From the NCBI GenBank assembly GCA_017960475.1, contig JAGCZH010000013.1, positions 50,526-114,525 of the forward strand: DNA of 64,000 nucleotides. Reading direction: 5' to 3'. Numbering within the stretch: the first letter of the stretch is position 1; the number at the start of each line of letters is the position of its first letter. The position numbers and the translations under genes are program-made. Source of the stretch: Bacteroidales bacterium (GTDB lineage: Bacteria; Bacteroidota; Bacteroidia; Bacteroidales; P3). The notes beneath the pieces were generated by a model. The model saw only the letters and a program-made list of their open reading frames with translations, searched no databases and was not told where the DNA came from. This document shows positions 32,807 through 42,166 of the stretch, in pieces.

Positions 32807-35536
32807 ATGACAAAAAAAATGATGTTTGCCATAGTGGCATTCTTGGTTCTTACTGGAGTGTCATCGAGGGCTCAACATACATATAATCTGGACAGTTTCG
32901 ATGGACTTAAGTCAGAGGGCTCTGTTCCTCGCGATTTGACTTTGAGTCTTGAAGAGCTGTATTCTCTCGACAAACAGCGAGTGAAAGACTATAACGATGG
33001 AAAGCTGCGCAACAGAGACAAAATCCTCAAAGCGTCATTTCACATACATCAGATGATGATGTCGGGGCGGATATTGTATGGCGATCCTATCACCAATATG
33101 GTCAATCGTATAGCCGATACATTGCTTGCTGATTACCCTTCACTGCGTAACCAGTTGAGGTTCTATACTATTAAGTCGTCAGATGTGAACGCATTCGCTA
33201 CCGGGCAAGGCATGATTTTTGTCTGCACAGGTCTTGTAGCGCATGTTGAGGACGAGGCTCAGCTGGCATTCATTCTCAGCCATGAGATTGTTCACTATTT
33301 GCGTAAGCATAGTTTGGAGGATATTTCACGCCGCAAACACGATAGCGACGACATTGACGCAGAGACACAGGAGATGCGCGACTTCATTAAATTCCACAAT
33401 CGTTCGAGAGAGATGGAAACTGAAGCCGACAGTATGGGTATCGCCATGTTCTATTTGAATAGTCCTTATCGCAAGGATGTTATCGATGGCGTTTTCGATG
33501 TGCTTCAATATGGTTATCTGCCTTTTGACGATCTTGTTTTCGACACAGCCTATTTCAATAGTCCATACTTTCAAATCGATAGGGGGTGTTTTCTGGATCA
33601 TGTCGACCCCATATCGGCGCGTGACGACTACAATGACTCGCTATCCACACATCCCAATATCTTGAAACGCCGCACCGCAACAACCATGATCATGGGTTCC
33701 GCCGTTGGCGGTAAAAGTTATGTTGTCACCACACAGCAGTCTTTTGAGGAAATACGCACCTTGGCTCGCTTCGAAAACGTGCGCCAAAGTCTTATCAGTT
33801 CCGACTATGTGAGGGCTTTCTACGATTGTTATCTGCTAAAAAAACGTTATCCCGACAATCCGTTTGTGGAGCGTTCTATGTGTCAGGCTCTGTATGGTTT
33901 GTCGAAATATAAGACATATACACAAACCAGTCAGGTTGTGGGTGATTATAAGAATTTCGAAGGAGAGGTGCAACAGTGTTACTATATGTTCCGATGCTTG
34001 CGTTCCGACGATTTGAACAGAATCGCCGCCCGACATCTATGGCAGAGCCGTCGCCGTTTCCCCTCCGATTCGGTGATTGCTGCCATGTGCGACGACCTCT
34101 TTGCGGATCTCTATGAGAAACACAATATGGCGCCATCGTACTTTTCGGCAACACCTCCCGCAGTGACACAGGATGATACGGTAAGTGCCAATCTTTCAAA
34201 ATATGAGCGTCTTAAAAGGAAAAAACAACGTCAAAACAGCGCAAACATTAACTCTTATGTCTTTACCGACTTGTTGATGGGCGACTCAGAGTTTGTTACC
34301 TATCTCAATAGTCATCTTACGCCACATAGTGCAAAGGAAAACAAGGCAGGTGCGCAAAGACATAAAAACCAACTCGTCTATAGTCCCAATTATTATGTTA
34401 TATCGCAGACTGATAAAGAGTTGAAGATTATGGAATCGGACCGCCTCACCAACGCACTATATGACGATATACGTGTCTCGGCTGAGCGTGCCGGCATAGG
34501 GTCGATAGATTTCTCCACAGGAAGACTGCAAAGCCTCAACTCTGACAACGAATATAATGAGTGGGTTGAGCTAAACGAGTGGGTCCAGGAGTTCTGGCAA
34601 ACCAAAGGTGAGTTCGACATGCTTTTCTCTGTTCAGCATCAGATGGAGCGATTGGCTCGTAAATATAATGCGGGGACAGTCAATGTGACAGCGGTGTCTA
34701 ATGTTGAGAATCTCACTTACAGACCTGGTGTCAACTCAATGTGGTTCCTCTGGATATTGCCCTATATTCCCCAAGCATTAAACGACATATTCGCTCATAG
34801 AGAATACACATACATCTATTCCTTGCAATTTGATGCCGACAACGCCAAGAAGTTGTCCAAGCATGTGACATTCCAGACCCTTTCCGACGAGAAGTCGAGG
34901 CTGCACTCCACGCTATACGACCATTTTCTGCATATCGACAGCGATTCTCTATTCCGAACCCCGGGATATATGGGCAGTCGTTTCAATTTCGCTGTCTCCG
35001 CCTCGTTAGGACCTGGATTGGTAAGGCGTCTGGCCCCCAATGTTGCAGTGCCTGGCGGATTTCCACGCTATTCGCTTTTCGGTATGGGATTTGGCGCCGA
35101 CGTTGAGTATATAGTGAAAAGAGGTAGAGGCCTACATTTCCAGGCAGGATGGATACCTTCGGCGATATACACAAATAACGAAGAGGCTAATGGCTTTTTC
35201 GAATTCGACAATATGACTTTAGCCCTTGGTTGGAGGGTCTACAAACGTCTGGCACCTCTGGGCTATTATTGGGACTTCGGTGCCGACCTAGACCATATCA
35301 GAATTATTGGTGACAATCATCCTGCTTCAATGCAGCCTTCCAACATGTTCGGTCTCCATCTGCAATGGGGTCGCAACTATATTGTCAAAGACCATCTGCT
35401 CTTTGGCTTCTATGCTCGTTACGCATGGCATTTTGGAAGCGCTCTATTTGAGGAGGGCTCGTTGAATTATTGTAAACCTAATGCTGTTATCAACAATATG
35501 TTTAGAGTAGGGCTCTCAATCGGTCTTGTGCCATGA
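32807..35536 (+). CDS. M48-family metalloprotease with a barrel-like C-terminal region
   Basis: 909 residues with a signal peptide (cleavage near SSRAQ). The M48 domain is at about residues 80-300. The zinc motif HEIVH is at 159-163, and a Glu-rich REMETEADSMG at 201-211 gives the third ligand. DVNAFATGQGMIFVCTGL is the usual pre-motif. A helical middle (300-470) resembles TPR-like repeats in BepA. The last ~220 residues alternate aromatic and small residues like outer-membrane strands (FNFAVSASLGPGLV, LHFQAGWIPSAIYT, LLFGFYARYAWHFGSALF) and end on a hydrophobic strand. This looks like a BepA-like outer-membrane quality-control protease carrying its own barrel-like domain. Confidence 0.85.
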   Translation: MTKKMMFAIVAFLVLTGVSSRAQHTYNLDSFDGLKSEGSVPRDLTLSLEELYSLDKQRVKDYNDGKLRNRDKILKASFHIHQMMMSGRILYGDPITNMVNRIADTLLADYPSLRNQLRFYTIKSSDVNAFATGQGMIFVCTGLVAHVEDEAQLAFILSHEIVHYLRKHSLEDISRRKHDSDDIDAETQEMRDFIKFHNRSREMETEADSMGIAMFYLNSPYRKDVIDGVFDVLQYGYLPFDDLVFDTAYFNSPYFQIDRGCFLDHVDPISARDDYNDSLSTHPNILKRRTATTMIMGSAVGGKSYVVTTQQSFEEIRTLARFENVRQSLISSDYVRAFYDCYLLKKRYPDNPFVERSMCQALYGLSKYKTYTQTSQVVGDYKNFEGEVQQCYYMFRCLRSDDLNRIAARHLWQSRRRFPSDSVIAAMCDDLFADLYEKHNMAPSYFSATPPAVTQDDTVSANLSKYERLKRKKQRQNSANINSYVFTDLLMGDSEFVTYLNSHLTPHSAKENKAGAQRHKNQLVYSPNYYVISQTDKELKIMESDRLTNALYDDIRVSAERAGIGSIDFSTGRLQSLNSDNEYNEWVELNEWVQEFWQTKGEFDMLFSVQHQMERLARKYNAGTVNVTAVSNVENLTYRPGVNSMWFLWILPYIPQALNDIFAHREYTYIYSLQFDADNAKKLSKHVTFQTLSDEKSRLHSTLYDHFLHIDSDSLFRTPGYMGSRFNFAVSASLGPGLVRRLAPNVAVPGGFPRYSLFGMGFGADVEYIVKRGRGLHFQAGWIPSAIYTNNEEANGFFEFDNMTLALGWRVYKRLAPLGYYWDFGADLDHIRIIGDNHPASMQPSNMFGLHLQWGRNYIVKDHLLFGFYARYAWHFGSALFEEGSLNYCKPNAVINNMFRVGLSIGLVP

Positions 35537-35587
35537 TTTAATGTTAAGCAAACCATTCACGATTAAAAATATAAAGCACATATTCTT

Positions 35588-36418
35588 ATGAAAAAAACAT
35601 TAATTCTACTTTCTGTTTTATGTACTGTCGTATTTGCTCAGGCACAGTATTACAACTCTATGGGCACTATGAATAAAGGCCGTATTGGCTTTTATGGTGG
35701 AGTGAGTTTTGGAGGAGGAGGACTTAATTTCACTCACTCAATAGTGACCACAGACGGGTATGGTTACCAGTGGTATAATGAAGAGACTGTTCAACCGACC
35801 ACATTATCATATCGTCCTAGTTTTTCGTTTATGCTAACCTATGCGTATTATACCGAGATGACAGAGCGTTTGAAACTGGGAGGAACTGCTGGCTTTGGTT
35901 ATTCTGGCACTGGATGGCAGGCCGATTTTAATGGATCCAATACTCCATCAACACCGTCAAACTCGGTACATCTTGAAACTAAAGGCTCACTTTACGAGAT
36001 GCAGGTAGGCATCTCGGGAGAGGTCAGTATTGTTGACAATGTTGCTCTCGATTTCTCGGTGGGACCGTATTTCCAAATTTTATCAGGCATAAAAACCCGT
36101 GGTGAATTATACAACACTACGGGAACGTTGATTACCGATGCCGACGCCAACGAGTGGCATAAGGCGGAGAATGCCAGTGACATGGGTATGTTCAATCTGG
36201 ATGTTGGCGTATACGGCAGAGTAGGGGTGAACTACTATTTTACCGAAACCTTATGGGCCGGTATTGCAGGACAGTTGCATGGACCGTTCTTTAATCCATC
36301 GACTTTTGGTGGATTTGAACATGATTCCGACAAGCGATTGGATTACGGATACAGATATAGCGAGACAAAGCGTAGAAACTGGAGCATCATGCTGCATTTT
36401 GGAATTGATCTTGACTAA
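35588..36418 (+). CDS. Outer-membrane beta-barrel protein
   Basis: 276 residues with a signal peptide ending near AQAQ. The rest shows amphipathic strands with turns (RIGFYGGVSFGGGGLNFTHS, LSYRPSFSFMLTYAYYTEM, GRVGVNYYFTETLWAGIAGQ) and a final strand WSIMLHFGIDLD, as in eight-strand OmpW/OprF-like barrels. No narrower family is recognised. It lies 51 bases after the M48 gene and ends the cluster at a strong terminator. It may be a client or target of the protease. Confidence 0.82.
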   Translation: MKKTLILLSVLCTVVFAQAQYYNSMGTMNKGRIGFYGGVSFGGGGLNFTHSIVTTDGYGYQWYNEETVQPTTLSYRPSFSFMLTYAYYTEMTERLKLGGTAGFGYSGTGWQADFNGSNTPSTPSNSVHLETKGSLYEMQVGISGEVSIVDNVALDFSVGPYFQILSGIKTRGELYNTTGTLITDADANEWHKAENASDMGMFNLDVGVYGRVGVNYYFTETLWAGIAGQLHGPFFNPSTFGGFEHDSDKRLDYGYRYSETKRRNWSIMLHFGIDLD

Positions 36419-36450
36419 GGACCTGCACAATCACTACAATCAATGATTTG

Positions 36451-36495
36451 AACGACAGCGAAGCGCTTTTTTTGAGCTTTGCTGTCGTTTCTTAT
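36451..36495 (+). terminator. Intrinsic terminator ending the sigma/M48 cluster
   Basis: Stem AACGACAGCGAAGC (36451-36464) with GCTTTGCTGTCGTT (36476-36489), 14 pairs with one G-T, then a T-rich tail. Confidence 0.88.
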
Positions 36496-36550
36496 CTCCA
36501 TGTCTGAAGTTCTCTTCAACACATAAATTTTCAAACTTTTAACCATTTAT

Positions 36551-36581
36551 TTTGTCGTTTCAACCAAACTCTGTATATTTG
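36551..36581 (+). promoter_or_regulatory. arcC promoter, exact Bacteroidota consensus
   Basis: TTTG (36551-36554), 19 bases, then TATATTTG (36574-36581). A 7-bp inverted repeat TTCTCTT/AAGAGAA (36584-36599) covers the predicted start point and could be an operator. Confidence 0.7.
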
Positions 36582-36643
36582 CATTCTCTTTTAAGAGAAG
36601 AAATTACATATAATTTGTTGAATATAATATATATAGAGTATAT

Positions 36644-37579
36644 ATGAAAAAACTTGCTGTCGTCGCTTTTGGCGGTAATGCATTGCTCCGTAGTGGACAA
36701 AAAGGCACTTACAAAGAGCAAATCGAAAATGTTGAGAACACATGTGAGAGCCTTTGCAATTTGTTGAAAAGAAACTACAATGTTGTTATTGGTCATGGTA
36801 ATGGCCCTCAAGTAGGCAATGTCATGCTTCAGCATGAGGCAGGACGCGTGAAAGGTATCGAGGCTATGCCCATGGACTTCTGTGTGGCTGAGACACAAGG
36901 TTCGATAGCATATATGATTGAGATGGGCTTGCGTAATGTTATGGCTCGTAACGATATACAGCGCAATGTGGTTACACTGGTAACCATGGTGGCTGTCAAC
37001 AAACTCGACCCCATGTTTCAGAATCCCACCAAGCCTGTTGGACCCTACTACACCAAAGAACAGGCCGAACAGTTTGCCGCCGAAACAGGTGCAAAGTACA
37101 AGGAGGATCCCAAGGGTAATGGTTGGCGAAAGGTTGTGGCATCGCCTAGACCTGTGCGTATCAACAACATCAAAATCGTTGAGAAACTTGCAAAAGCAGG
37201 CAATGTTGTTGTAACCGTAGGAGGTGGCGGAATCCCTTGCGTTGAGGAGAGTGACCATGTGACTGGTGTTGAGGCCGTCATCGACAAAGACCTTGCCAGC
37301 GCCCTCTGCGCTATCGAGATTGGCGCCGACGAGTTCTACATTCTCACCGATGTGCCTAAAGTCTACATCAATTTCCGCAAAGAAAACGAGCAGGCACTTG
37401 ACACCATCACTGTGGCAGAGGCGAAGAAGTACCTTGAAGAGGGCCAGTTCGCTGAAGGCAGCATGGCACCCAAGATACGCGCAGCCATCATGTTTGTCGA
37501 GCACGGCGGCAAGGAGTGCATTATCACCGAGGCGGGCCAGCTCAACAATCCCCACTGCGGAACAAGAATTGTGCGATAA
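36644..37579 (+). CDS. arcC: Carbamate kinase
   Basis: 311 residues, amino-acid kinase fold. The enzyme makes ATP from carbamoyl phosphate, or the reverse. VVAFGGNALLRSGQKGT opens the protein. VVIGHGNGPQVGN, the VVTVGGGGIPCVEE loop, and the EFYILTDVPKVYINF segment are the family signatures; MAPKIRAAIMFVEHGGKECIIT closes it. It has an exact-consensus promoter and begins a five-gene rightward cluster with ornithine carbamoyltransferase 66 bases on. No arginine deiminase is present here, so carbamoyl phosphate would come from citrulline or another carbamoyl compound. Confidence 0.96.
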   Translation: MKKLAVVAFGGNALLRSGQKGTYKEQIENVENTCESLCNLLKRNYNVVIGHGNGPQVGNVMLQHEAGRVKGIEAMPMDFCVAETQGSIAYMIEMGLRNVMARNDIQRNVVTLVTMVAVNKLDPMFQNPTKPVGPYYTKEQAEQFAAETGAKYKEDPKGNGWRKVVASPRPVRINNIKIVEKLAKAGNVVVTVGGGGIPCVEESDHVTGVEAVIDKDLASALCAIEIGADEFYILTDVPKVYINFRKENEQALDTITVAEAKKYLEEGQFAEGSMAPKIRAAIMFVEHGGKECIITEAGQLNNPHCGTRIVR

Positions 37580-37605
37580 AAGCGATTCCTATCCAGAACC
37601 TTAAA

Positions 37606-37637
37606 TTCGAAATTCAAAATTCATAATTCAAAATTAT
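37606..37637. repeat. AATTCAAAATTCATAATTCA repeat between arcC and argF
   Basis: A minus-orientation copy of the window's AT-rich repeat, ending 9 bases before the argF start codon. Confidence 0.6.
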
Positions 37638-37645
37638 AAAACATC

Positions 37646-38647
37646 ATGGCTTACAATTTAAGAAACCGCAATTTTCTGAAGATTTTAGACTTCAGTCCCA
37701 AGGAACTTAACTATTTGCTTGACTTGGCTCGTGACCTTAAGCGCGCCAAATATGCAGGCACCGAAAAACCAACCCTCACAGGTAAGAACATCGCCCTCAT
37801 TTTTGAGAAGACTTCCACCCGTACACGCTGCGCCTTTGAGGTAGGAGCTAAGGATCAGGGTGCTCATGTCACCTATCTGGGCCCCACCGGCAGCCAAATT
37901 GGTGTCAAGGAGAGCATGAAGGACACCGCCCGAGTTCTTGGACGTATGTTCGACGGCATCGAGTACCGTGGCTTCGACCAGGCTACTGTCGAGGAGCTGG
38001 CTAAATACGCTGGTGTCCCCGTATGGAACGGTCTTACCGCTGAGTCACACCCCACCCAGATTCTGGCCGATTTCCTCACCATCCAGGAGCATACCGACAA
38101 GCCCCTCAACCAGGTGAAGTTCGCCTATATTGGCGATGCCCGCTACAACATGGGTAACAGCCTTATGGTCGGTGGCGTGAAGATGGGTATGGACATCCGC
38201 ATCATTGCTCCCAAGAAACTGCAGCCCTCTAAAGATCTTGTCAAGCAGTGCCAAGCAATCGCCAAAGAGACCGGCGCCAAGCTCACCGTCACCGACGATG
38301 TCGAGAAGGGCGTGAAGGGCCTCGATTTCATCTACACCGATATCTGGGTGTCGATGGGCGAACCCGACAGCGTTTGGAAAGAGCGCATCAAGATGCTGAT
38401 GCCTTATCAGGTCAACGCTAAACTGATGAAGAAAACCGGCAATCCGAAATGCAAATTCATGCACTGCCTGCCTTCGTACCACAACCTGGAGACCAAGGCT
38501 GGCCGCGACGTATACGAGAAATTCGGTCTCGATGGTATCGAGGTTACCGAGGAGGTCTTTGAGAGCGAGAACAGCATCGTTTTCGACGAGGCCGAGAACC
38601 GTATGCACACCATCAAGGCAGTCATGGTTGCCACTCTTGGCGACTAA
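37646..38647 (+). CDS. argF: Ornithine carbamoyltransferase (catabolic-type)
   Basis: 333 residues. The carbamoyl-phosphate loop is [15 protein letters not shown], with [13 protein letters not shown] following. The ornithine-side motif is DIWVSMGEP, and the conserved cysteine lies in [15 protein letters not shown]. The final [18 protein letters not shown] matches long catabolic OTCs. Position after carbamate kinase suggests it works in the ATP-yielding direction: citrulline plus phosphate to ornithine and carbamoyl phosphate. An anabolic role in arginine synthesis cannot be excluded, as no other arginine genes are in view. Codon use is strongly biased to C-ending codons, as in fba. Confidence 0.95.
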   Translation: MAYNLRNRNFLKILDFSPKELNYLLDLARDLKRAKYAGTEKPTLTGKNIALIFEKTSTRTRCAFEVGAKDQGAHVTYLGPTGSQIGVKESMKDTARVLGRMFDGIEYRGFDQATVEELAKYAGVPVWNGLTAESHPTQILADFLTIQEHTDKPLNQVKFAYIGDARYNMGNSLMVGGVKMGMDIRIIAPKKLQPSKDLVKQCQAIAKETGAKLTVTDDVEKGVKGLDFIYTDIWVSMGEPDSVWKERIKMLMPYQVNAKLMKKTGNPKCKFMHCLPSYHNLETKAGRDVYEKFGLDGIEVTEEVFESENSIVFDEAENRMHTIKAVMVATLGD

Positions 38648-38664
38648 TACTTCAAGTTGAATTT

Positions 38665-38718
38665 AGAATGTTGAATTTTGAGGGGTTTTACTACCTTTCA
38701 GAATTCAACATTCTTTTT
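38665..38718 (+). terminator. Terminator-like hairpin between argF and the exchanger
   Basis: Stem AGAATGTTGAATT (38665-38677) with AATTCAACATTCT (38702-38714), loop of 24 bases, then TTTT. It belongs to the AATTCAA-type repeat words and may partly end transcription between argF and the transporter. Confidence 0.6.
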
Positions 38719-38750
38719 CGTGATTCAACAACCAAATATCCTAATTAGCA

Positions 38751-39944
38751 ATGAATTGGTTTCTTAACTTATTGACTAATGGAGGTGTGGGTACTACTGT
38801 TCTCATGCTTTCAGTTTCCGTTTTCGCCGGACTATTACTCGGCAAACTAAAAATTAAAGGCATCACTCTTGGCATTACATGGGTTCTTTTCGTCGGAATC
38901 ATGCTTAGCGCACTTGGCGTTACCTGCAATGGCGAGATGCTCCATATCATCAAGGAATTCGGACTTATTCTCTTTGTCACTGCGGTTGGTCTTCAGGTTG
39001 GTCCTGGATTCTTTAAGAGTTTTGCCAAGGGAGGCCTGTCTATGAACATCATGGCTTTGGTCAACGTGGCTCTCGGTGTTGTTATCACAGTCATCATCTC
39101 CAAGCTCGCCAATCAGGAGCTGGCAGATATGGCAGGAGTCTATACTGGCGCCATTACTAACACCCCTGGTCTTTCCGCTGCCCAGCAAGCTGTTGGCGAC
39201 CTCGGTATCGAGGGCGCTGCCGACCGGTTGGCTGCCGGATATGCCGTCGCCTATCCTTTGGCGGTGGTGGGCATGATAGTATGTTGTATTATTCTGCGCC
39301 CTCTCTGCCGCATCGATCTGCAGAAAGAACCCGCCTCTGACGATACTACAACCACAAGTGCTGAGAAAAAGGCTACCCCAACATCGCAACGTCACAAAAT
39401 CAACCTTGTTCCTATCTTCGTCATCATTGCCCTCGGCATCATTCTGGGTACTATACCCATTCCTGTGGGTATGAAGGCTCCCGTCAAGCTTGGCCTTGCC
39501 GGTGGACCATTGGTGGTCGCTCTCATAGGCAGTTGGTTGGGTGTCAAGAAGGGATGGTTCACAACCGAATTCACAGATAGTCATGGTGTCTGGATGCTTC
39601 GTGAGGTGGGCATAGCCCTGTTTTTGGCAGGTGTGGGACTTGGCGCTGGTGGCAAGTTTGTTGAAACCGTCCAGATACACTACATGTGGGTTGTCTATGG
39701 AGTCATAATTACCATGGTGCCACCGCTTCTAGTGGGCCTCTTCGGTCGTCTTGTTCTGAAGATGAACTACTACACCCTTATGGGCTTCATAGGTGGCAGC
39801 CATACCGACCCACCTACGTTGGCTTTCGCCAATACCATAGCTCCCGAGGGCTGCAAGCTCCCTAACACCGGCTACGCCACTGTTTATCCATTGACAATGT
39901 TTCTCCGCATCTTTACCGCACAGCTGTTGGTCCTCATGGCATGA
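38751..39944 (+). CDS. Aspartate:alanine-exchanger-like transporter without RCK_C domains
   Basis: 397 residues with two blocks of membrane helices (about 5-185 and 220-395). FGLILFVTAVGLQVGPGFF and the inverted copy VGIALFLAGVGLGAGGKF are the signature repeats of the AAE/YidE exchanger fold, as is GAITNTPGLSAA with its partner GGSHTDPPTLAF. Typical members are about 550 residues with two TrkA-C (RCK_C) domains in the central loop. Here that loop is only about 30 residues, Thr/Lys-rich (ASDDTTTTSAEKKATPT). From context it could exchange citrulline for ornithine or an amino or organic acid. The stop overlaps the next gene by 4 bases. Confidence 0.87.
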   Translation: MNWFLNLLTNGGVGTTVLMLSVSVFAGLLLGKLKIKGITLGITWVLFVGIMLSALGVTCNGEMLHIIKEFGLILFVTAVGLQVGPGFFKSFAKGGLSMNIMALVNVALGVVITVIISKLANQELADMAGVYTGAITNTPGLSAAQQAVGDLGIEGAADRLAAGYAVAYPLAVVGMIVCCIILRPLCRIDLQKEPASDDTTTTSAEKKATPTSQRHKINLVPIFVIIALGIILGTIPIPVGMKAPVKLGLAGGPLVVALIGSWLGVKKGWFTTEFTDSHGVWMLREVGIALFLAGVGLGAGGKFVETVQIHYMWVVYGVIITMVPPLLVGLFGRLVLKMNYYTLMGFIGGSHTDPPTLAFANTIAPEGCKLPNTGYATVYPLTMFLRIFTAQLLVLMA

Positions 39945-42166
39945 AACGGCTGTTGGTGATACTGATGTTTATGATATGCGTATCGGCTTTCGCTCAAAAG
40001 CCGATACGCATTTATAATTCCTATGCCGAGAACTATGCGGCCACGCAGCTGCAAACATACCTCGACAAGGCCGGCTGCAAGACAACAATTGGCGGCAAAC
40101 GACCTAAACATACTATCTATATTGGTGTGCCGTCATTTATGAAAGGTAAATACAAATCATTGTCAGATAGCCTTAAAGATGATGGCTATTTCATTTGGGG
40201 CGATGGTCGAGATATCGTTATTCAGGGCAAGGGGGCTAAGGGAACACTCTATGGCGTTTATGCTTTCCTTGAGCAACTCGGATTTCGTCTCTATACCCCC
40301 TCGGCAATGATTGTCCCTGACTTTTCACTTCTTTTCCCATATTCAATTTTTGATATACAAATAATATCAAACCCTGCTTTCGAGTGGCGTGAGGTAAGCT
40401 ATTATTACCCCAACCACAGTCGACTATACGCAGACTGGCACCATCTGCATACTGTAGCCGATCGCAACAAAGAGTTTGGCATGTTTGTGCACACTTTTGG
40501 CAAGTTGTTGCCGACTGCTACATGCTATGAACGCCACCCTGAATGGTATTCGCTTAACAACGGCCGCCGCAGTCGTGACGGTCAATTGTGTCTCTCCAAT
40601 CCCGAGGTGCTGGATAGCTTGTCAGCTGCTCTAAGTGTTGCTATGGAAAAAGCAGATCATCGACATCGGATATGGTCGGTGTCGCCAAACGATAACTATA
40701 ATGTCTGCGAATGCGACAACTGCCGCAGACTTGACTCGATATACGGCGGTCCTAGCGGCACGCTGATATGGTTTGTAAATCAAGTCGCCCGTCGTTTCCC
40801 CGATTATACCATTGCCACGCTGGCATACCAATACACTCGCAATGCGCCAGTCAGTGATATTAAACCAGACACCAATGTGCTCATTATGCTTTGTCCCATA
40901 GAGGCAGGTCGTGAAAAACCCATCGAGCAGAGCGATCCCGCATTCAGCAAGGATATGGAAAATTGGAGCCGTATTACAGACAATCTCTTCATTTGGGATT
41001 ATGTTGTTCAGTTCCGCAATTTCTGGAATCCGTTTCCCAACCTACATGTGCTTCAACCCAACATGAAGTTTTTCCGTGACCACGGAGCTCGCATGATGTT
41101 CGAGCAGGCTTCTGGCGCCAACAACATCACCTCGTGGATGGATATCCGTTGCTATATGATAGCCAAGCTATTGTGGAATCCAGATGTAAATATAGATTCA
41201 GTCATGTCCGACTTCTACATGGGCTACTATGGTGGTGCTGGCCCTTATGTGAAAGAGATTATAGACACTATGACAACGGCTCTCATCCAAAGCGGTAAAA
41301 GGCTCGACATCTATGGCTATCCCATTGATGGTGCTGATGGATATCTCTCAGTAGCTCGCTACCATCAGTATGATAGCTTGATGAAAATGGCATGGAAGAA
41401 GGCGCCAGAGCATTATGTGGGTTGTTTTAAAGCGCCGGACAGCGCCCTGTTGTTTTTCAATATGGCTCTTGATTTTGCCCGAAACGAACTTGCCGTAAGC
41501 CGTGATCTCTGTGGTTATCTTCGAATCGATAGCATTCCCGTTGATATCACCCCAATCATTGAGCGGTTGGAACACTTTTGCTCCTACGCATATCTCTTTG
41601 GAGTAGAACAAATGATGGAGATGGGATTGTCACCAGATAAATATGTTAGAACATGGAGCGACAATCTTTTGAAGCGTTTTGGCAATAACAGAGCTCGTCA
41701 CAAGCAGGTCGTTCTGCGTCATAATGCCAGCGAACCCTACAACACCGCAGGTCTTACCGACGGCAAAGCAGGTATTCTCGACTACCGTCACGATTGGTTG
41801 GGCTTCTGGGGCGACACACTCGACGCCATTATTGACCTTGGCGACACAGCTCTTATCAATACAATCACCATAGGTTTTTATTATTATCCCCTTTCGTGGA
41901 TTTTTCTTCCCCAAAATATATTTATACTTTATTCTGACGACGGTGCCAACTGGTATCGGTTGGCGGTGTGGCATGATATAGCAGATCCAGAGGTGCTGGC
42001 TACACCTATGATAAAAAAATTTACTTTCAATAGCTACGACTGGCACGAGTGGCATGAGGCACGCTATATACGCATTATAGCCACCCCACTTCCTGAAATA
42101 CCATCATGGCATCGAGCCTCAGGTCAGAAACCATGGATTTTTATAGACGAAATAATAATAAAATGA
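39941..42166 (+). CDS. DUF4838 secreted putative glycoside hydrolase
   Basis: 741 residues with a signal peptide (cleavage near VSAFAQ). An N-terminal alpha-glucuronidase-like half (IYIGVPSFM, GKGAKGTLYGVYAFLEQLGFR) is followed by the DUF4838 core (NDNYNVCECDNCRRLDSIYG, LCPIEAGREKPIEQ, MFEQASGANN). The last ~140 residues look like a discoidin (F5/8 C) domain ending KPWIFIDEIIIK. Members are presumed extracytoplasmic carbohydrate-active proteins; the substrate is unknown. The gene overlaps both the transporter and the porin by 4 bases, so three envelope proteins are translationally coupled. Confidence 0.88.
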   Translation: MKRLLVILMFMICVSAFAQKPIRIYNSYAENYAATQLQTYLDKAGCKTTIGGKRPKHTIYIGVPSFMKGKYKSLSDSLKDDGYFIWGDGRDIVIQGKGAKGTLYGVYAFLEQLGFRLYTPSAMIVPDFSLLFPYSIFDIQIISNPAFEWREVSYYYPNHSRLYADWHHLHTVADRNKEFGMFVHTFGKLLPTATCYERHPEWYSLNNGRRSRDGQLCLSNPEVLDSLSAALSVAMEKADHRHRIWSVSPNDNYNVCECDNCRRLDSIYGGPSGTLIWFVNQVARRFPDYTIATLAYQYTRNAPVSDIKPDTNVLIMLCPIEAGREKPIEQSDPAFSKDMENWSRITDNLFIWDYVVQFRNFWNPFPNLHVLQPNMKFFRDHGARMMFEQASGANNITSWMDIRCYMIAKLLWNPDVNIDSVMSDFYMGYYGGAGPYVKEIIDTMTTALIQSGKRLDIYGYPIDGADGYLSVARYHQYDSLMKMAWKKAPEHYVGCFKAPDSALLFFNMALDFARNELAVSRDLCGYLRIDSIPVDITPIIERLEHFCSYAYLFGVEQMMEMGLSPDKYVRTWSDNLLKRFGNNRARHKQVVLRHNASEPYNTAGLTDGKAGILDYRHDWLGFWGDTLDAIIDLGDTALINTITIGFYYYPLSWIFLPQNIFILYSDDGANWYRLAVWHDIADPEVLATPMIKKFTFNSYDWHEWHEARYIRIIATPLPEIPSWHRASGQKPWIFIDEIIIK

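Noticed and set aside
36560..37555. A 331-codon open frame on the minus strand
   Set aside because: Antisense to arcC, whose motifs and promoter are clear; the antisense protein is Cys/His-rich without a family and would begin near another gene's start.
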